This document shows, in pieces, positions 16,852 through 25,513 of a DNA stretch of 64,000 nucleotides. Each line of letters starts with the position of its first letter. Within the stretch, counting starts at the first letter, position 1. The stretch is from Ottowia sp. SB7-C50. Lineage in GTDB: Bacteria; Pseudomonadota; Gammaproteobacteria; Burkholderiales; Burkholderiaceae_C. The stretch lies in NCBI RefSeq assembly GCF_033110285.1, contig NZ_CP136995.1, positions 1,612,001 through 1,676,000 of the forward strand, in the 5' to 3' direction. The notes under the pieces are model-generated. The model was not told the origin of the DNA, did no database searches, and saw nothing but the letters and a program-made list of their open reading frames with translations. The position numbers were made by a program, and so were the translations under genes.

Positions 16852-18117
16852 CTATCGGTGCAGCGGCAGCGCCTCGGCGCAGGCGTGGGCGCTGGCCCAG
16901 GCCCACTGAAAGTTGTAGCCGCCCAGCCAGCCGGTGACGTCGACCACTTCGCCGATGAAGTACAGGCCGGGCTGGCGGCGGGCTTCGAGGGTCTGGGACG
17001 ACAACTCGCGCGTGTCGACGCCGCCGACGGTGACTTCGGCCTTCTTGTAGCCTTCGGTGCCGGTGGGGGTGAGCGACCAGCGCTGGATGCGTTCGGCCAG
17101 CGCGTGCAGGGCCTTGTCGCTGGCCTCGTTGATGGGGCGCTGCCAGGCGGCGTCCTGCGCGGCCCAGGCGTCGGCCAGGCGTTGCGGCAGCCATGCGGCC
17201 AGTTCTTTGGTGATGAGCTTGCGCGATCCGCGCGCCTTGGCGCCCGCCAGTTCGCCCAGCAGATCGACGCCTGGCGTCAGGTCGATCTCCATCGGCGTGC
17301 GCGGCTGCCAGTAGCTTGAAATCTGCAGCACCGCCGGCCCCGAGAGGCCGCGGTGGGTGAACAACAGGTCTTCATGAAACGTGGTGCGCTGCTTTTTCAC
17401 CCCGGTGCTGATCGCCACCGGCAGCGACAGGCCCGCCAGCTGCGCGTAGGGCGCCCATGCGGTGCCGTCGAACGTCAGCGGGACCAGGCCCGGGCGCGTG
17501 TCGGTCACCTTCAGGCCAAACTGGCGCGCCAGATCGAAGCCGAAACCGCTGGCGCCGATCTTGGGGATCGACAGCCCGCCCGTGGCGACCACCAGCGACG
17601 GCGCGCTGACCGGGCCGCGATCGCTATCAATCAAATAGCTGTGCGCGCTTTCTGCATCAGCGCTGGGCGGCGATTTGTCTTGAAATTCGACGCGCCGCAC
17701 CTGGCACGGTTGCCAGCGGGTGACTTCTCCACCGTGGTCGCGTGCAGCGGCGCACTCGTCCAGCAGCAGCTGGATCAGGTCTTCGGCCGACCGGTCACAG
17801 AACAACTGGCCCTTGTGCTTTTCATGCCAGGGCACGCCGTGGCGGTCCAGCAGGTCGATGAAGTCGCGCGGCGTGTAGCGCGCCAGTGCCGAGCGGCAGA
17901 AATGCGGGTTGGCACTGAGAAAGTGCCGGTGCGGCGCGGCCGGGTCGAGGTCGCGGTTGGTGAAGTTGGCCCGCCCGCCGCCCGAGATGCGCACCTTTTC
18001 GGCCACGCGCTCGCTGTGGTCGATCAGCACCACGCGCGCGCCGCGCCGGGCGGCCTGCGCGGCACAGAACAGGCCGGCAGCGCCTGCGCCGAGGATGACG
18101 ACATCGCAATGAAGCAT
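16852..18117 (-). CDS. HI0933/YhiN-family flavoprotein
   Basis: A 421-residue FAD-binding, BaiN-type protein. It starts with the dinucleotide fold CDVVILGAGAAGLFCA (GxGxxG at about residues 10-15). RISGGGRANFTN near 44-55 and LVVATGGLSIPKIGASG near 180-196 are the HI0933 signatures. The C-terminal VTVGGVDTRELSSQTLEA and FIGEVVDVTGWLGGYNFQWAWASG-like block closes the FAD site. Relatives reduce unsaturated substrates; the substrate is unknown here. Codons for about residues 150-172 (FQDKSPPSADAESAHSYLID) come from an inserted short repeat that keeps the frame. Confidence 0.88.
   Translation of the reverse strand: MLHCDVVILGAGAAGLFCAAQAARRGARVVLIDHSERVAEKVRISGGGRANFTNRDLDPAAPHRHFLSANPHFCRSALARYTPRDFIDLLDRHGVPWHEKHKGQLFCDRSAEDLIQLLLDECAAARDHGGEVTRWQPCQVRRVEFQDKSPPSADAESAHSYLIDSDRGPVSAPSLVVATGGLSIPKIGASGFGFDLARQFGLKVTDTRPGLVPLTFDGTAWAPYAQLAGLSLPVAISTGVKKQRTTFHEDLLFTHRGLSGPAVLQISSYWQPRTPMEIDLTPGVDLLGELAGAKARGSRKLITKELAAWLPQRLADAWAAQDAAWQRPINEASDKALHALAERIQRWSLTPTGTEGYKKAEVTVGGVDTRELSSQTLEARRQPGLYFIGEVVDVTGWLGGYNFQWAWASAHACAEALPLHR
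17622..17686 (+). repeat. Short palindromic repeat inside the flavoprotein gene
   Basis: AATCAAATAGCTGTGCGCGC, then TTTCTGCATCAGCGCTGGGC, a recognisable copy in the plus orientation. It is read in frame by the minus-strand flavoprotein gene as a ~20-residue loop between conserved blocks. Confidence 0.65.
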
Positions 18118-18221
18118 GGCGCGAGTGTAGGTTCGCGTGGGTGGGGCTTTCGCGATTCATGCCGCGCCGCGGGCCCGCGCGCGCTGCCTTGAGCGAGGGA
18201 AATGACGCGCTGATGCGGCGA

Positions 18222-19004
18222 TCAGGCCGCCAGCGTCGCTGCTTGCTGCAGGGCGGCGCGCACGCCGCGCACCACGTCGCCCACCACCATCACGGCGGGG
18301 CTGCCCAGGCCGGTGGCGGACAACTGGTCGACCAGGCCGCCCAGCGTGGTGATGCACTGACGTTGCGACGGCAGGCTGGCGCGCTCGATCACGGCCACCG
18401 GCGTGTCGGGCGGCAGCGCGGACAGCAGGCCGGCCTGGATGCGCGCCGCGCTGCTGATGCCCATGTAGATCACCAGCGTCAGGTGCAGGTCGCGCGCCGA
18501 TTCGCCCAGGCGCGCCCAGTTCAGGCCGGGGCCGTCCTTTTGCGGGTGGCCGGTGACGAACACCACGCCGTGGGCGCGGTCGCGGTGCGTCAGCGGCGCG
18601 CCCAGGCCGGTCATGGCCGCCAGCCCGGCGGTGACGCCGTTGACGACGACCGGCTCGATGCCCGCGCGGCGCAGGCTTTCCACCTCTTCGCCGCCGCGGC
18701 CAAAGATGAACGGGTCGCCGCCTTTCAGGCGCACCACGTTTTCGCCGGCGTGCGCGGCGTCCAGCATCAGCTGCTCGATGGTGGCCTGCGGCGTGCTCTT
18801 GCAGCCGCCCCGCTTGCCGACGTAGGTGATGCGCGCATCCGGCCGCGCGTGGGCCAGCACACCATCGCCCACCAGGTCATCGACCAGGATCACGCTGGCC
18901 GACTGGATGGCCTTGACGGCCTTGAGCGTCAGCAGCTCGGGGTCGCCCGGGCCGGCGCCGACCAGGGTGACACGGCCAAGGGGAATGGCGGAAGAGGCGC
19001 TCAT
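18222..19004 (-). CDS. cobA: Uroporphyrinogen-III C-methyltransferase
   Basis: This SAM-dependent enzyme methylates uroporphyrinogen III at C2 and C7 to precorrin-2, the branch point to siroheme and cobalamin. The 260-residue protein shows the family signatures VGAGPGDPELLTLKA at residues 14-28, the motif YVGKRGG near 61-67, GENVVRLKGGDPFIFGRGGEE near 86-106 and VVVNGVTAGLAA near 118-129. No siroheme synthase or CbiX domains are fused to it. The start overlaps the end of the upstream ybiB-like gene in an ATGA, so the two are translationally coupled. Confidence 0.94.
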   Translation of the reverse strand: MSASSAIPLGRVTLVGAGPGDPELLTLKAVKAIQSASVILVDDLVGDGVLAHARPDARITYVGKRGGCKSTPQATIEQLMLDAAHAGENVVRLKGGDPFIFGRGGEEVESLRRAGIEPVVVNGVTAGLAAMTGLGAPLTHRDRAHGVVFVTGHPQKDGPGLNWARLGESARDLHLTLVIYMGISSAARIQAGLLSALPPDTPVAVIERASLPSQRQCITTLGGLVDQLSATGLGSPAVMVVGDVVRGVRAALQQAATLAA

Positions 19005-19949
19005 GCGGCAACGGTGGGTGGAAGGGACGAAGCGCCCGCCGCCGGGATGGCCCGGCAGGCCTGCACGATGTGATCGACCTGGCGGACGATGGGCTCGGGC
19101 GGTGCCACCGCGCCTTGCAGCACGGCGCGGATGTAGTCGGCCGTGGCGGCGGCGTCGGTGGTGGGCGGCAGCGCGGGCAGGGTGGCCAGTGCGCCCGGCT
19201 GGGCGGGCTGCACTTCACGCATGTCGCCGCCCAGCAGCAACTGCATGCGCGGCGTGCGGCGGGCGTCGGCCACGGGTTCGCCTTCGGTGCCGCGCAGCAG
19301 CAGGGCGGGCGTGCCGGTCAGCCGCAGCGTGGCGGCCATGGATTCGGCGTATTCGGGGTGGGTGTAGCTGCTGACCACCAGCGCCGGGCCGGCGACCGGA
19401 TTCATCAGCTTCACCAGCGCGTGCGCGCTGTTGCGCAGGCCGATGGCGCGGCGCACGTCCAGCAGGCGCTGCAGGCCAGCGTGCAGCGCGCCGGTGGGGA
19501 CGAGGTGGACGCTGCCGCGGGCGATGCGCTCCGTCGGCAGGCGGGGCCCGATGTTTAGCGCGGCCAGCACGGCGGCGCTGGGCACGCGGCTGTCCTCGGT
19601 GGGCGTGCCGTGCACCAGCACGGGCAGGCCCTGGCGCGCCAGCAGCAGCGCCAGCAGGGGGGGTCAGTACCGGCAGCTTGCGCGCGCCGTTGTAGCTGGG
19701 CAGCACGACCACCGGCGAGTCGCTGGCGGGCAGGCGGGCCAGGCGGGCTTCGGTGGCGTCCAGAAAGCCGGCCATTTCGTCGGGCGTTTCGCCCTTGATG
19801 CGCATGGCCACGCAGAAGGCGCCGACTTCCAGGTCGGTGCACTGGCCGTCCAGCACCTGGCCCAGCAGGTCGGCCGCCTGTTCGCGCGACAGCGCCCGCG
19901 CGCCCTGCGCGCCGCGGCCGATTTCCTTGAGGTAGGGGCTGATTCCCAT
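19001..19949 (-). CDS. ybiB: YbiB/TrpD2-family DNA-binding protein, frameshifted
   Basis: Related to anthranilate phosphoribosyltransferase fold (TrpD2) proteins; E. coli YbiB binds nucleic acid rather than anthranilate. The start is the ATG at 19949 (MGISPYLKEIGRG). Helical N-terminal region (ALSREQAADLLGQVLDG), then SPVVVLPSYNGARKLPVLTP. Here the frame is lost at a run of seven C/G (19657-19663) and continues as LLALLLARQGLPVLVHG... EDSRVPSA... TPRMQLLLGGD to the stop at 19001. Six bases in the run restore a 315-residue protein; the span is one base over a multiple of three. Likely a sequencing error. Confidence 0.85.
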
Positions 19950-20029
19950 GGTGGCATTGTGGGCCGGCACCTTCACCGGCTCAATTGACCCGAGTCAAGG
20001 ATAAAACAGTTGCTCGCGGGCCGCGCGCG

Positions 20030-20365
20030 TCACAGCCCCAGGCTGTGCAGCAGCCGCGCGATCTGCCCCGGCTGCGGCAGCACCGGGCCGGCAAAGCGCA
20101 CGGCGCCGTCGCGCCCGCCCACCAGCAGGGTGGGAAAGGTTTCGATGTCGACGTCGCCCAGCGCGTCGGCTTCTTCCTCGATGTCGACCCAGCGGAACGC
20201 CACCCGCGGGTGCGCGGCCGCGGCTTGCCAAAAGCCGGCCTCGAAGTCGCGGCAGGTGCCGCACCAGGCGGCGCACAGGCAGATGACGGCGCCATCGGCG
20301 GCGCCGTCGGCCAGGGTGCCGGCCAGCAGGGCGCGCAGGTCGGGGTCGGTCAGGGAAAGGCTCAT
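20030..20365 (-). CDS. Thioredoxin-like protein
   Basis: A 111-residue single thioredoxin fold without a signal peptide. The redox-active pair is visible as AAWCGTCRDFEAGF (Cys-Gly-Thr-Cys, about residues 35-38). The cis-proline loop is IETFPTLLVGG near 73-83. WCGTC differs from the WCGPC of classical thioredoxin, which usually changes redox potential. Presumably a cytoplasmic thiol oxidoreductase. It lies between the ybiB-like gene and the catabolic cluster, without an obvious link to either. Confidence 0.8.
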   Translation of the reverse strand: MSLSLTDPDLRALLAGTLADGAADGAVICLCAAWCGTCRDFEAGFWQAAAAHPRVAFRWVDIEEEADALGDVDIETFPTLLVGGRDGAVRFAGPVLPQPGQIARLLHSLGL

Positions 20366-20443
20366 CGCACGGGCGCCGGCGACGGCGAAGGTCGCTGCAG
20401 CGGGTGCGGCGATTGTCCTCCGATTGGCGGGCGCTGGCCCGCG

Positions 20444-21364
20444 TTAGCCCGCGACGCCCTTGGCCACCCGCCGCCCGGGCACCGCCATGCGCGCCATCAG
20501 CACGTTGCCGTGGGTCGAATCGGTGCAGTACACGACGTGCCGGTCGGCACCGAACGCCAGGTTGGTGATCGACGCGCCGCGCGGGCCCTGCAGCACGACT
20601 TCGGGTTCGGCCAGCCGATTCAGCACCCACACGCAGCCCAGGCCGGGGTTGGCGACCAGCAGGCGGCCGTCTTCGTCCACGGCCAGCCCATCGGGGCCGC
20701 TGGGGCCGTAGGAGGTGAAGAACTGACCCACCTTGGACACGCTGCCGTCGGGCAGCAGCGGCATGCGCCACACGCAGTTGCCGCGCGTGACGGCCACGAA
20801 CAGAAAGCGCTCGTCGTCCGACAGCACGATGCCGTTGGGGCTGGACACGTTGGTCAGCAGCAGGTCGAGCCGGCCGTCACGGCCCAGGCGGTACACCCGG
20901 CCGGTGGGGTCGTGCAGGCCGGTCTGGCCCTGGTCGGTGAAGTACAGGTTGCCCGCGGCGTCGAAAGTCAGGTCGTTGACGCCCTTGAAGCTTTCGCTGT
21001 TGCGGCGCTGCAGGTAGGGCGTGACGGCGCCGGTGGCTATGTCGAGCCGCATCAGGCCGTTCTTGTAGTCGGTGATGAGCAGCGTGCCGGCGTCCAGGAA
21101 CTTCATGCCGTTCGGCTCGCCGTCGTATTCGGCCACCAGCGTCCACGCGCCCTGCGGGTCGATGCGGAAGACGCGGCCCCAGGGGATGTCGGTCAGGTAC
21201 AGGTTGCCGGCTTCATCGACGACCGGGCCTTCCAGGAAAGAATCGGTGATGACGCCGCCGCGGTTGGCATCGGCCCATGCGCTGCGCTCGGCGCGCCGGA
21301 AGGCGGCGGGCATGGTGGTGAACACATCGAGGTCCCGGACCTCAGGGGCTTGCAGCAAAAACAT
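20444..21364 (-). CDS. SMP-30/gluconolactonase family protein
   Basis: A six-bladed beta-propeller hydrolase of the SMP-30/LRE family, 306 residues from the ATG at 21364 (the frame stays open to 21421). Repeats such as EGPVVDEAGNLYLTDIPWGRVFRI near residues 43-66, VNDLTFDAAGNLYFTD and SPNGIVLSDDERFLFVAV mark blades and the divalent-metal site (Glu, Asn, Asp). Members hydrolyse sugar or other lactones; the substrate here is unknown. Last gene of a minus-strand run with an amidohydrolase and three Bug receptors, so it may open a ring intermediate of the same pathway. Confidence 0.85.
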   Translation of the reverse strand: MFLLQAPEVRDLDVFTTMPAAFRRAERSAWADANRGGVITDSFLEGPVVDEAGNLYLTDIPWGRVFRIDPQGAWTLVAEYDGEPNGMKFLDAGTLLITDYKNGLMRLDIATGAVTPYLQRRNSESFKGVNDLTFDAAGNLYFTDQGQTGLHDPTGRVYRLGRDGRLDLLLTNVSSPNGIVLSDDERFLFVAVTRGNCVWRMPLLPDGSVSKVGQFFTSYGPSGPDGLAVDEDGRLLVANPGLGCVWVLNRLAEPEVVLQGPRGASITNLAFGADRHVVYCTDSTHGNVLMARMAVPGRRVAKGVAG

Positions 21365-21398
21365 GGCGGAGGCTTTCGGATCGTTCAGTGAGGGTCGC

Positions 21399-22283
21399 TC
21401 AGGCAGCGGAATCAAAACCATACAGCCGCGCCGGGTTGTCGACCAGGATGCGGTCCATGGCCGCGTCGCTGGCAGACCAGGCCTGCAGCAGGTCCACCAG
21501 ATCGGCGTCGTTCACGGTGCCGGGTGTCTCGGTGGTGTGCGGCCAGTCGCTGCCCCACACCAGGCGGTCGGGCGCGGCCTGCACCAGAGCTTGGCCCAGC
21601 GGCAGGGTATCTGCATAACTGGGGCCATGCACGGTTGATCGCATGTAGGCGCCCGAGAGCTTGACCCAGGTGTTGCCACCATCCAGCAGCCTCCGCACCA
21701 CGCCATAGGCCTGCGCAGCTGGGCCTTGGGCCGGATCAATGCGGCCCAGATGGTCGATGACCAACGGCACGGGCAGGGTTTGCAGCTGGGGCACCAGTTC
21801 GATGAGTTGCTCGGGGTGCACAAAGATCTGGATGTGCCAGCCCGCACAGGCCGGGTGCTCGGCCACCTTGCGCGCCAGCGTGGCGAGCATGTCGGGCGTG
21901 GTCTCGCCCCACGACTGCGGCGACACGAAATTGACGCGCAGCCCGCGCACGCGCCGCGCCGCCAGGCGGGCCAGTTCGGCATCGGTCACGTCCTGCGCCA
22001 CCACGGCCACGCCGCGCGCGCTGTCGCCCAGCTGGTCCAGCGCATCCAGCGTGCAGGCGTTGTCGGTGCCATAGGTCGACGGCGTCACCACCACCGCGCG
22101 CGACGTGCCCAGGCGCTGCTGCAGCAGGCGGTAGGCGGCCACGGGCGCGTCGGGCGGCGTGCGCGGCCAGTGCGGCGACGGCGCAAAGCGCGGGTCAAAG
22201 ATGTGCATGTGGCTGTCGCACGCGCCGGGCGGCAACTGGCGCTGCGGGCGGTTCAGGCCCACCGAGTGGGGCACCGGGGTCAT
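21399..22283 (-). CDS. Amidohydrolase (2-pyrone-4,6-dicarboxylate lactonase-like)
   Basis: A 294-residue TIM-barrel hydrolase of the amidohydrolase-2 / LigI-like type. The first metal motif reads CDSHMHIFD at residues 22-30. VVVTPSTYGTDN follows near 64-75, then LVIDHLGRIDPAQ near 172-184 and the final strand DRLVWGSDWPHT near 236-247 (catalytic Asp). LigI hydrolyses 2-pyrone-4,6-dicarboxylate, but the substrate here is not proved. Its ATG overlaps the stop of the Bug gene upstream in an ATGA. A second paralogue lies at 28175-29071. Confidence 0.85.
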   Translation of the reverse strand: MTPVPHSVGLNRPQRQLPPGACDSHMHIFDPRFAPSPHWPRTPPDAPVAAYRLLQQRLGTSRAVVVTPSTYGTDNACTLDALDQLGDSARGVAVVAQDVTDAELARLAARRVRGLRVNFVSPQSWGETTPDMLATLARKVAEHPACAGWHIQIFVHPEQLIELVPQLQTLPVPLVIDHLGRIDPAQGPAAQAYGVVRRLLDGGNTWVKLSGAYMRSTVHGPSYADTLPLGQALVQAAPDRLVWGSDWPHTTETPGTVNDADLVDLLQAWSASDAAMDRILVDNPARLYGFDSAA

Positions 22284-23251
22284 TGCTTTTCAATACCCAC
22301 TTTGACTGCCACCGACTCCCACAACTGGGCATCTGCCTTCAGCTTGTCTGCAAAGGCGGTTCCACTGAGCACGCTGGGCACGGCACCGAGGTCTGTGGCA
22401 AAGGTCTGAACATCCGCGCTGGCCATGGCTTTTGTGATTTCCTGGCGCAGCTTGTTCAGTACGGCTTCTGGAGTGCCTTTGGGCGCCCACAGGCCGGTGA
22501 AATTGACCACTTTGTAGCCCGGCGCCCCCGCCTGGGCAAACGTGGGCACATTGGGTACGGCCTTGAGCCGCTGCTCGCCGCTCACTGCCAGCAGGCGCAC
22601 TTTGTCGGCACGCACTTGCCCCATCACACCAGGAGTGGATGCGATCTGGAAATCGATGGTCCCGCCCAGCAACGCCAAGGTGGCTTCACCAGCGCCTTTG
22701 AAGGGCACGTGGGTGGCCTTGAGGCCGCTGGCAACTTGCAGTGCTTCGGTTGCGAAGTGGGGCATGGTGCCCGCTCCGCCGGTGCCGTAGTTGAGCTTGC
22801 CCGGGTTGGCTTGGGAATATGCCACCAAGTCGCCCAGCGTTTTGAATGGGGAGTTGGCGGCTACCACCAAGGAGGTCGGGGCGAAGTTGAAACCAGCCAC
22901 AGGCACCAGGTCGTTGGCGTAGTCCCAAGGCAGCTTCTTGAACACCTGGGGAAGGATGGAGTAGGTGGTGTCGTTGGCCAAGAGCGTGTAGCCATCACTT
23001 GGCGAACGCGCCACCTGGTTGGCACCGATGGTGCCCGTGCCACCCGCCTTGTTTTCGACAAAGAAGCTCTGGCCGGTTTGCTCTGTGAGCTTTTGGGCTA
23101 TGCGTCGGGTTACCTGATCGACCGCACCGCCGGGCGGGTAGGGCACCACGATCTTGACGGCTTTGTCCGGGTAGCCGGTTTGTGCCATGGCATGGGCCAT
23201 GGCGAAAGTCAGCGCGAGGGCTGCGCTCAGTGAGGTGTGAATGCGTTGCAT
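22280..23251 (-). CDS. Bug/TctC-family periplasmic receptor (1)
   Basis: A 323-residue tripartite tricarboxylate transporter substrate-binding protein. The signal peptide ends AMAHAMAQ (about residue 24). The mature part has the two family loops: PYPPGGAVDQVTR near 37-49, which binds carboxylates through backbone amides, and DGYTLLANDTTYSI near 85-98. APTSLVVAANSPFKT and THVPFKGAGEA are also conserved. It captures an unknown carboxylate for uptake. Codon choice is visibly less GC-rich than in the neighbouring Bug genes, which may indicate a separate origin. Coupled by ATGA to the amidohydrolase. Confidence 0.92.
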   Translation of the reverse strand: MQRIHTSLSAALALTFAMAHAMAQTGYPDKAVKIVVPYPPGGAVDQVTRRIAQKLTEQTGQSFFVENKAGGTGTIGANQVARSPSDGYTLLANDTTYSILPQVFKKLPWDYANDLVPVAGFNFAPTSLVVAANSPFKTLGDLVAYSQANPGKLNYGTGGAGTMPHFATEALQVASGLKATHVPFKGAGEATLALLGGTIDFQIASTPGVMGQVRADKVRLLAVSGEQRLKAVPNVPTFAQAGAPGYKVVNFTGLWAPKGTPEAVLNKLRQEITKAMASADVQTFATDLGAVPSVLSGTAFADKLKADAQLWESVAVKVGIEKQ

Positions 23252-23272
23252 GAGCGTCTCCTTGTCTGTAGT

Positions 23273-24259
23273 TCAATCAGCTTTGAGGTCGAGTGCCTTG
23301 GCGATCTGGCCATAAGTGGTCGCCTCGCGGGCCACGCGGCTGGCAAAGGCATTGCCGCAGACCGATTCAGCGTCCAGCCCCAGGCCGCGCAGCTTGTCGA
23401 CGGCCGATGCGCTCTTGGCAAAGTCGGCAGCCGTGCGCTCCAGCGCCTGGGCAATGGGCTCGGGCAGGCCTGCGGGGGCCAGCAGGCCGTACCAGGCGTC
23501 GGCCGAATAGTTGCCGCCGCCAGACTCGGCAAACGTCGGCACGTCGGGCAGCAGCGTCGACCGCTTGGGCGACGCCACGGCCAGCGCCGCCAGCTTGCCG
23601 CTGCGAATCTGCGGAAGCACCGAGCCCAGCGTGGCGAACGAGCTGTCGAGCTGGCCGCCCATCAGGTCCGTCACCACGGGTGCAGCGCCCTTGTAGGGCA
23701 CATGATTGAGCTGAAGCCCCTGGGCGCGGGCAAACATCTCGGTGGCAAAATGGCCTGAACTGCCCACACCGGCCGTGCCTGCGGTCACGCGGCCGGGTTC
23801 GGCACGGGCCTTGGCTTGGTAGTCGGCCAGGGTCTTCACCGGCAGGCTGGGGGCCACCACCAGCACCGTGGGGCTGCTGGCCACCGTGCACAGGGGGCGG
23901 AAGGACTTCACCGCATCAAACTTGACGCGTCCGCTGTACAGGGCGGGAATCATGGTGTGGTTGGTGGCGCCAAACAGCAGCGTGTAGCCATCGGCCGGTG
24001 CGCCGGCCACCGCCTGCGCGGCCAGGATGGTGTTGGCGCCGGGCTTGTTGTCGACCACGAAGGGCTGGCCCAGCACGCGGCTGGCGTGTTCGGCAAAGGC
24101 GCGCGCCACCACGTCGGTGGGGCCGCCCGCCGCAAAGCCCACCACCAGCTTGACGGGCTTGGCGGGATACGCGCCGGCTTGCGCAAGGCAGACGCCGGAT
24201 GCTATGGATAACGTAGCTGCCAGCGCTTTGGCCATAAGCGCTGCAGGCCGTTTTGGCAT
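23273..24259 (-). CDS. Bug/TctC-family periplasmic receptor (2)
   Basis: A 328-residue Bug receptor, starting at the ATG at 24259 (MPKRPAALMAKALAATLS). The signal peptide, cleaved near CLAQA, is encoded by a copy of the short dispersed repeat. Mature-domain marks: VGFAAGGPTDVVARA near 39-53, DNKPGANTILAAQAV, DGYTLLFGATNH and NHVPYKGAAPVVTDLMGG. The first ligand loop has GFAAGG instead of PYPPGG, so ligand preference may differ from the other five. The gap to the next Bug gene downstream is only 21 bp, consistent with one transcript. Confidence 0.92.
   Translation of the reverse strand: MPKRPAALMAKALAATLSIASGVCLAQAGAYPAKPVKLVVGFAAGGPTDVVARAFAEHASRVLGQPFVVDNKPGANTILAAQAVAGAPADGYTLLFGATNHTMIPALYSGRVKFDAVKSFRPLCTVASSPTVLVVAPSLPVKTLADYQAKARAEPGRVTAGTAGVGSSGHFATEMFARAQGLQLNHVPYKGAAPVVTDLMGGQLDSSFATLGSVLPQIRSGKLAALAVASPKRSTLLPDVPTFAESGGGNYSADAWYGLLAPAGLPEPIAQALERTAADFAKSASAVDKLRGLGLDAESVCGNAFASRVAREATTYGQIAKALDLKAD
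24195..24256 (+). repeat. Short palindromic repeat encoding a signal peptide (Bug 2)
   Basis: GTAGCTGCCAGCGCTTTGGC then CATAAGCGCTGCAGGCCGTT, a near-consensus copy. On the minus strand its sequence forms the first ~20 codons of the Bug receptor at 23273-24259. Confidence 0.85.
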
Positions 24260-24296
24260 GATATTCACGGTGTGTGTCCTGAACAGGGGCGCGGCC

Positions 24297-25289
24297 TCAG
24301 TCCGTGCGGATGCCGCTCTGGCGGATCACGCGCGCCCATTTCGTGGTCTCAGATTGCAGGAACGCGCGGAAGTCCTGCGCGCTGGAGCCGACGCCGCTCA
24401 CGCCCAGCTCGGCGAAGCGCTTTTTCACGTCGGGGCTGGCGACGATGGCGCGGGTTTCGGCTTCGAGCCGCTGCAGCACGGGCTGCGGCGTGCCGGCGGG
24501 TGCGAACAAGCCGTTCCACTCGCTGACCTGAAAGCCCGGCAGGCCGGATTCGGCCACCGTCGGCACCTGTTCCCAGCCCTCGACCCGCTTGGGCGACGTC
24601 ACCGCCAACGCACGCAGCTTGCCGCCCTTGACGAACGGGCCGCTGGCCGTGGTGGCGCTGAACATCAGGTCCACCTGGCCGCCGATCAGGTCGGTCAGCG
24701 CCGGCGCTCCGCCGCGGTACGGGATGTGGGTGATCGACACCCGCGCGCCCTGCTTGAACAGCTCGCCCGCCAGATGCTGCGCACCGCCATTGCCGGCCGA
24801 CGCGTAGGTCAGGTGGCCGGGCTTGGCGCGCGCCGCCTGGGTCAGGTCGGCCACCGACTTCAGCGGCGACGCGGTCGGCACCACCAGCAGCAGCGGCGCC
24901 TGCATCACCAGCGAAATCGGCGCGAAGTCCTTGGCCGCGTCGAAGGGCATCTTGGGCAGCAGGCTGGGGTTGACGGTGAAGGCCGTCGCGTCCAGCAGCA
25001 GCGTGTAGCCGTCGGGCGCCGCCTTGGCCACCGCCGCCGCGCCGATGGTGCCGCTGCCGCCGGGCCGGTTGTCCACCACCACCTGCTGGCCCAGCCGGCT
25101 GGACAGCTGCGTGGCCAGCAGGCGCGCGGTGTTGTCGGCGTTGCCGCCCGCGGGGTAGGGCACGATCAGCTTGAGCGGTCGGTCGGGCCAGGCCGCCTGT
25201 GCGTAGGTGGGCTGCGGGCTGGCCGCGCCAACTGCAAAAGTGATAGCTGCCAGCGCTTTCGTAGCAAGCGCTGCAGGCCATTTTGGCAT
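24297..25289 (-). CDS. Bug/TctC-family periplasmic receptor (3)
   Basis: A 330-residue Bug receptor starting at the ATG at 25289 (MPKWPAALATKALAAITF). The signal peptide again derives from a copy of the short repeat and is nearly the same as in the neighbouring receptor, although the mature proteins differ. The leader is cleaved near PTYAQA. Ligand loops read VPYPAGGNADNTARL near 43-57 and DGYTLLLDATAFTVNP; THIPYRGGAPALTDLIGGQ is conserved. First gene of a likely minus-strand transcript of three receptors, an amidohydrolase and a lactonase. Confidence 0.92.
   Translation of the reverse strand: MPKWPAALATKALAAITFAVGAASPQPTYAQAAWPDRPLKLIVPYPAGGNADNTARLLATQLSSRLGQQVVVDNRPGGSGTIGAAAVAKAAPDGYTLLLDATAFTVNPSLLPKMPFDAAKDFAPISLVMQAPLLLVVPTASPLKSVADLTQAARAKPGHLTYASAGNGGAQHLAGELFKQGARVSITHIPYRGGAPALTDLIGGQVDLMFSATTASGPFVKGGKLRALAVTSPKRVEGWEQVPTVAESGLPGFQVSEWNGLFAPAGTPQPVLQRLEAETRAIVASPDVKKRFAELGVSGVGSSAQDFRAFLQSETTKWARVIRQSGIRTD
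25240..25289 (+). repeat. Short palindromic repeat encoding a signal peptide (Bug 3)
   Basis: GATAGCTGCCAGCGCTTTCG then TAGCAAGCGCTGCAGGCCAT, essentially the consensus. The minus-strand reading gives the start codon region and the first 16 or so residues of the Bug receptor at 24297-25289. Confidence 0.88.
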
Positions 25290-25309
25290 GTTCAAATCCT
25301 TGAAAACAG

Positions 25310-25413
25310 CCGGACGCAGAGGACGCAGAGATTCCGCAGAGGACGCAGAAAAAATCTTCATGTGGCTGTTCCTTTCGCGTCTTTCGCGAGCCTTTTGCGT
25401 CCTTCGCGTCCGG
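25310..25413. repeat. Inverted GGACGC repeat element, copy 2
   Basis: CCGGACGCAGAGGACGCAGA at the left and GCGTCCTTCGCGTCCGG at the right, with the same internal layout as 3104-3213. It separates two minus-strand gene runs of the Bug cluster (25290-25513 is otherwise empty) and lies where a promoter or terminator would be expected. Confidence 0.75.
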
Positions 25414-25513
25414 TTTTCGGGATGGGGCGCCAACGCACATCCGCGCGTCAGTGATCGTTTCAAGCTTTCGTGCATGGTGTCTTCGTCCGAGTGGCAAAGG
25501 GCCAAGGCCACGC

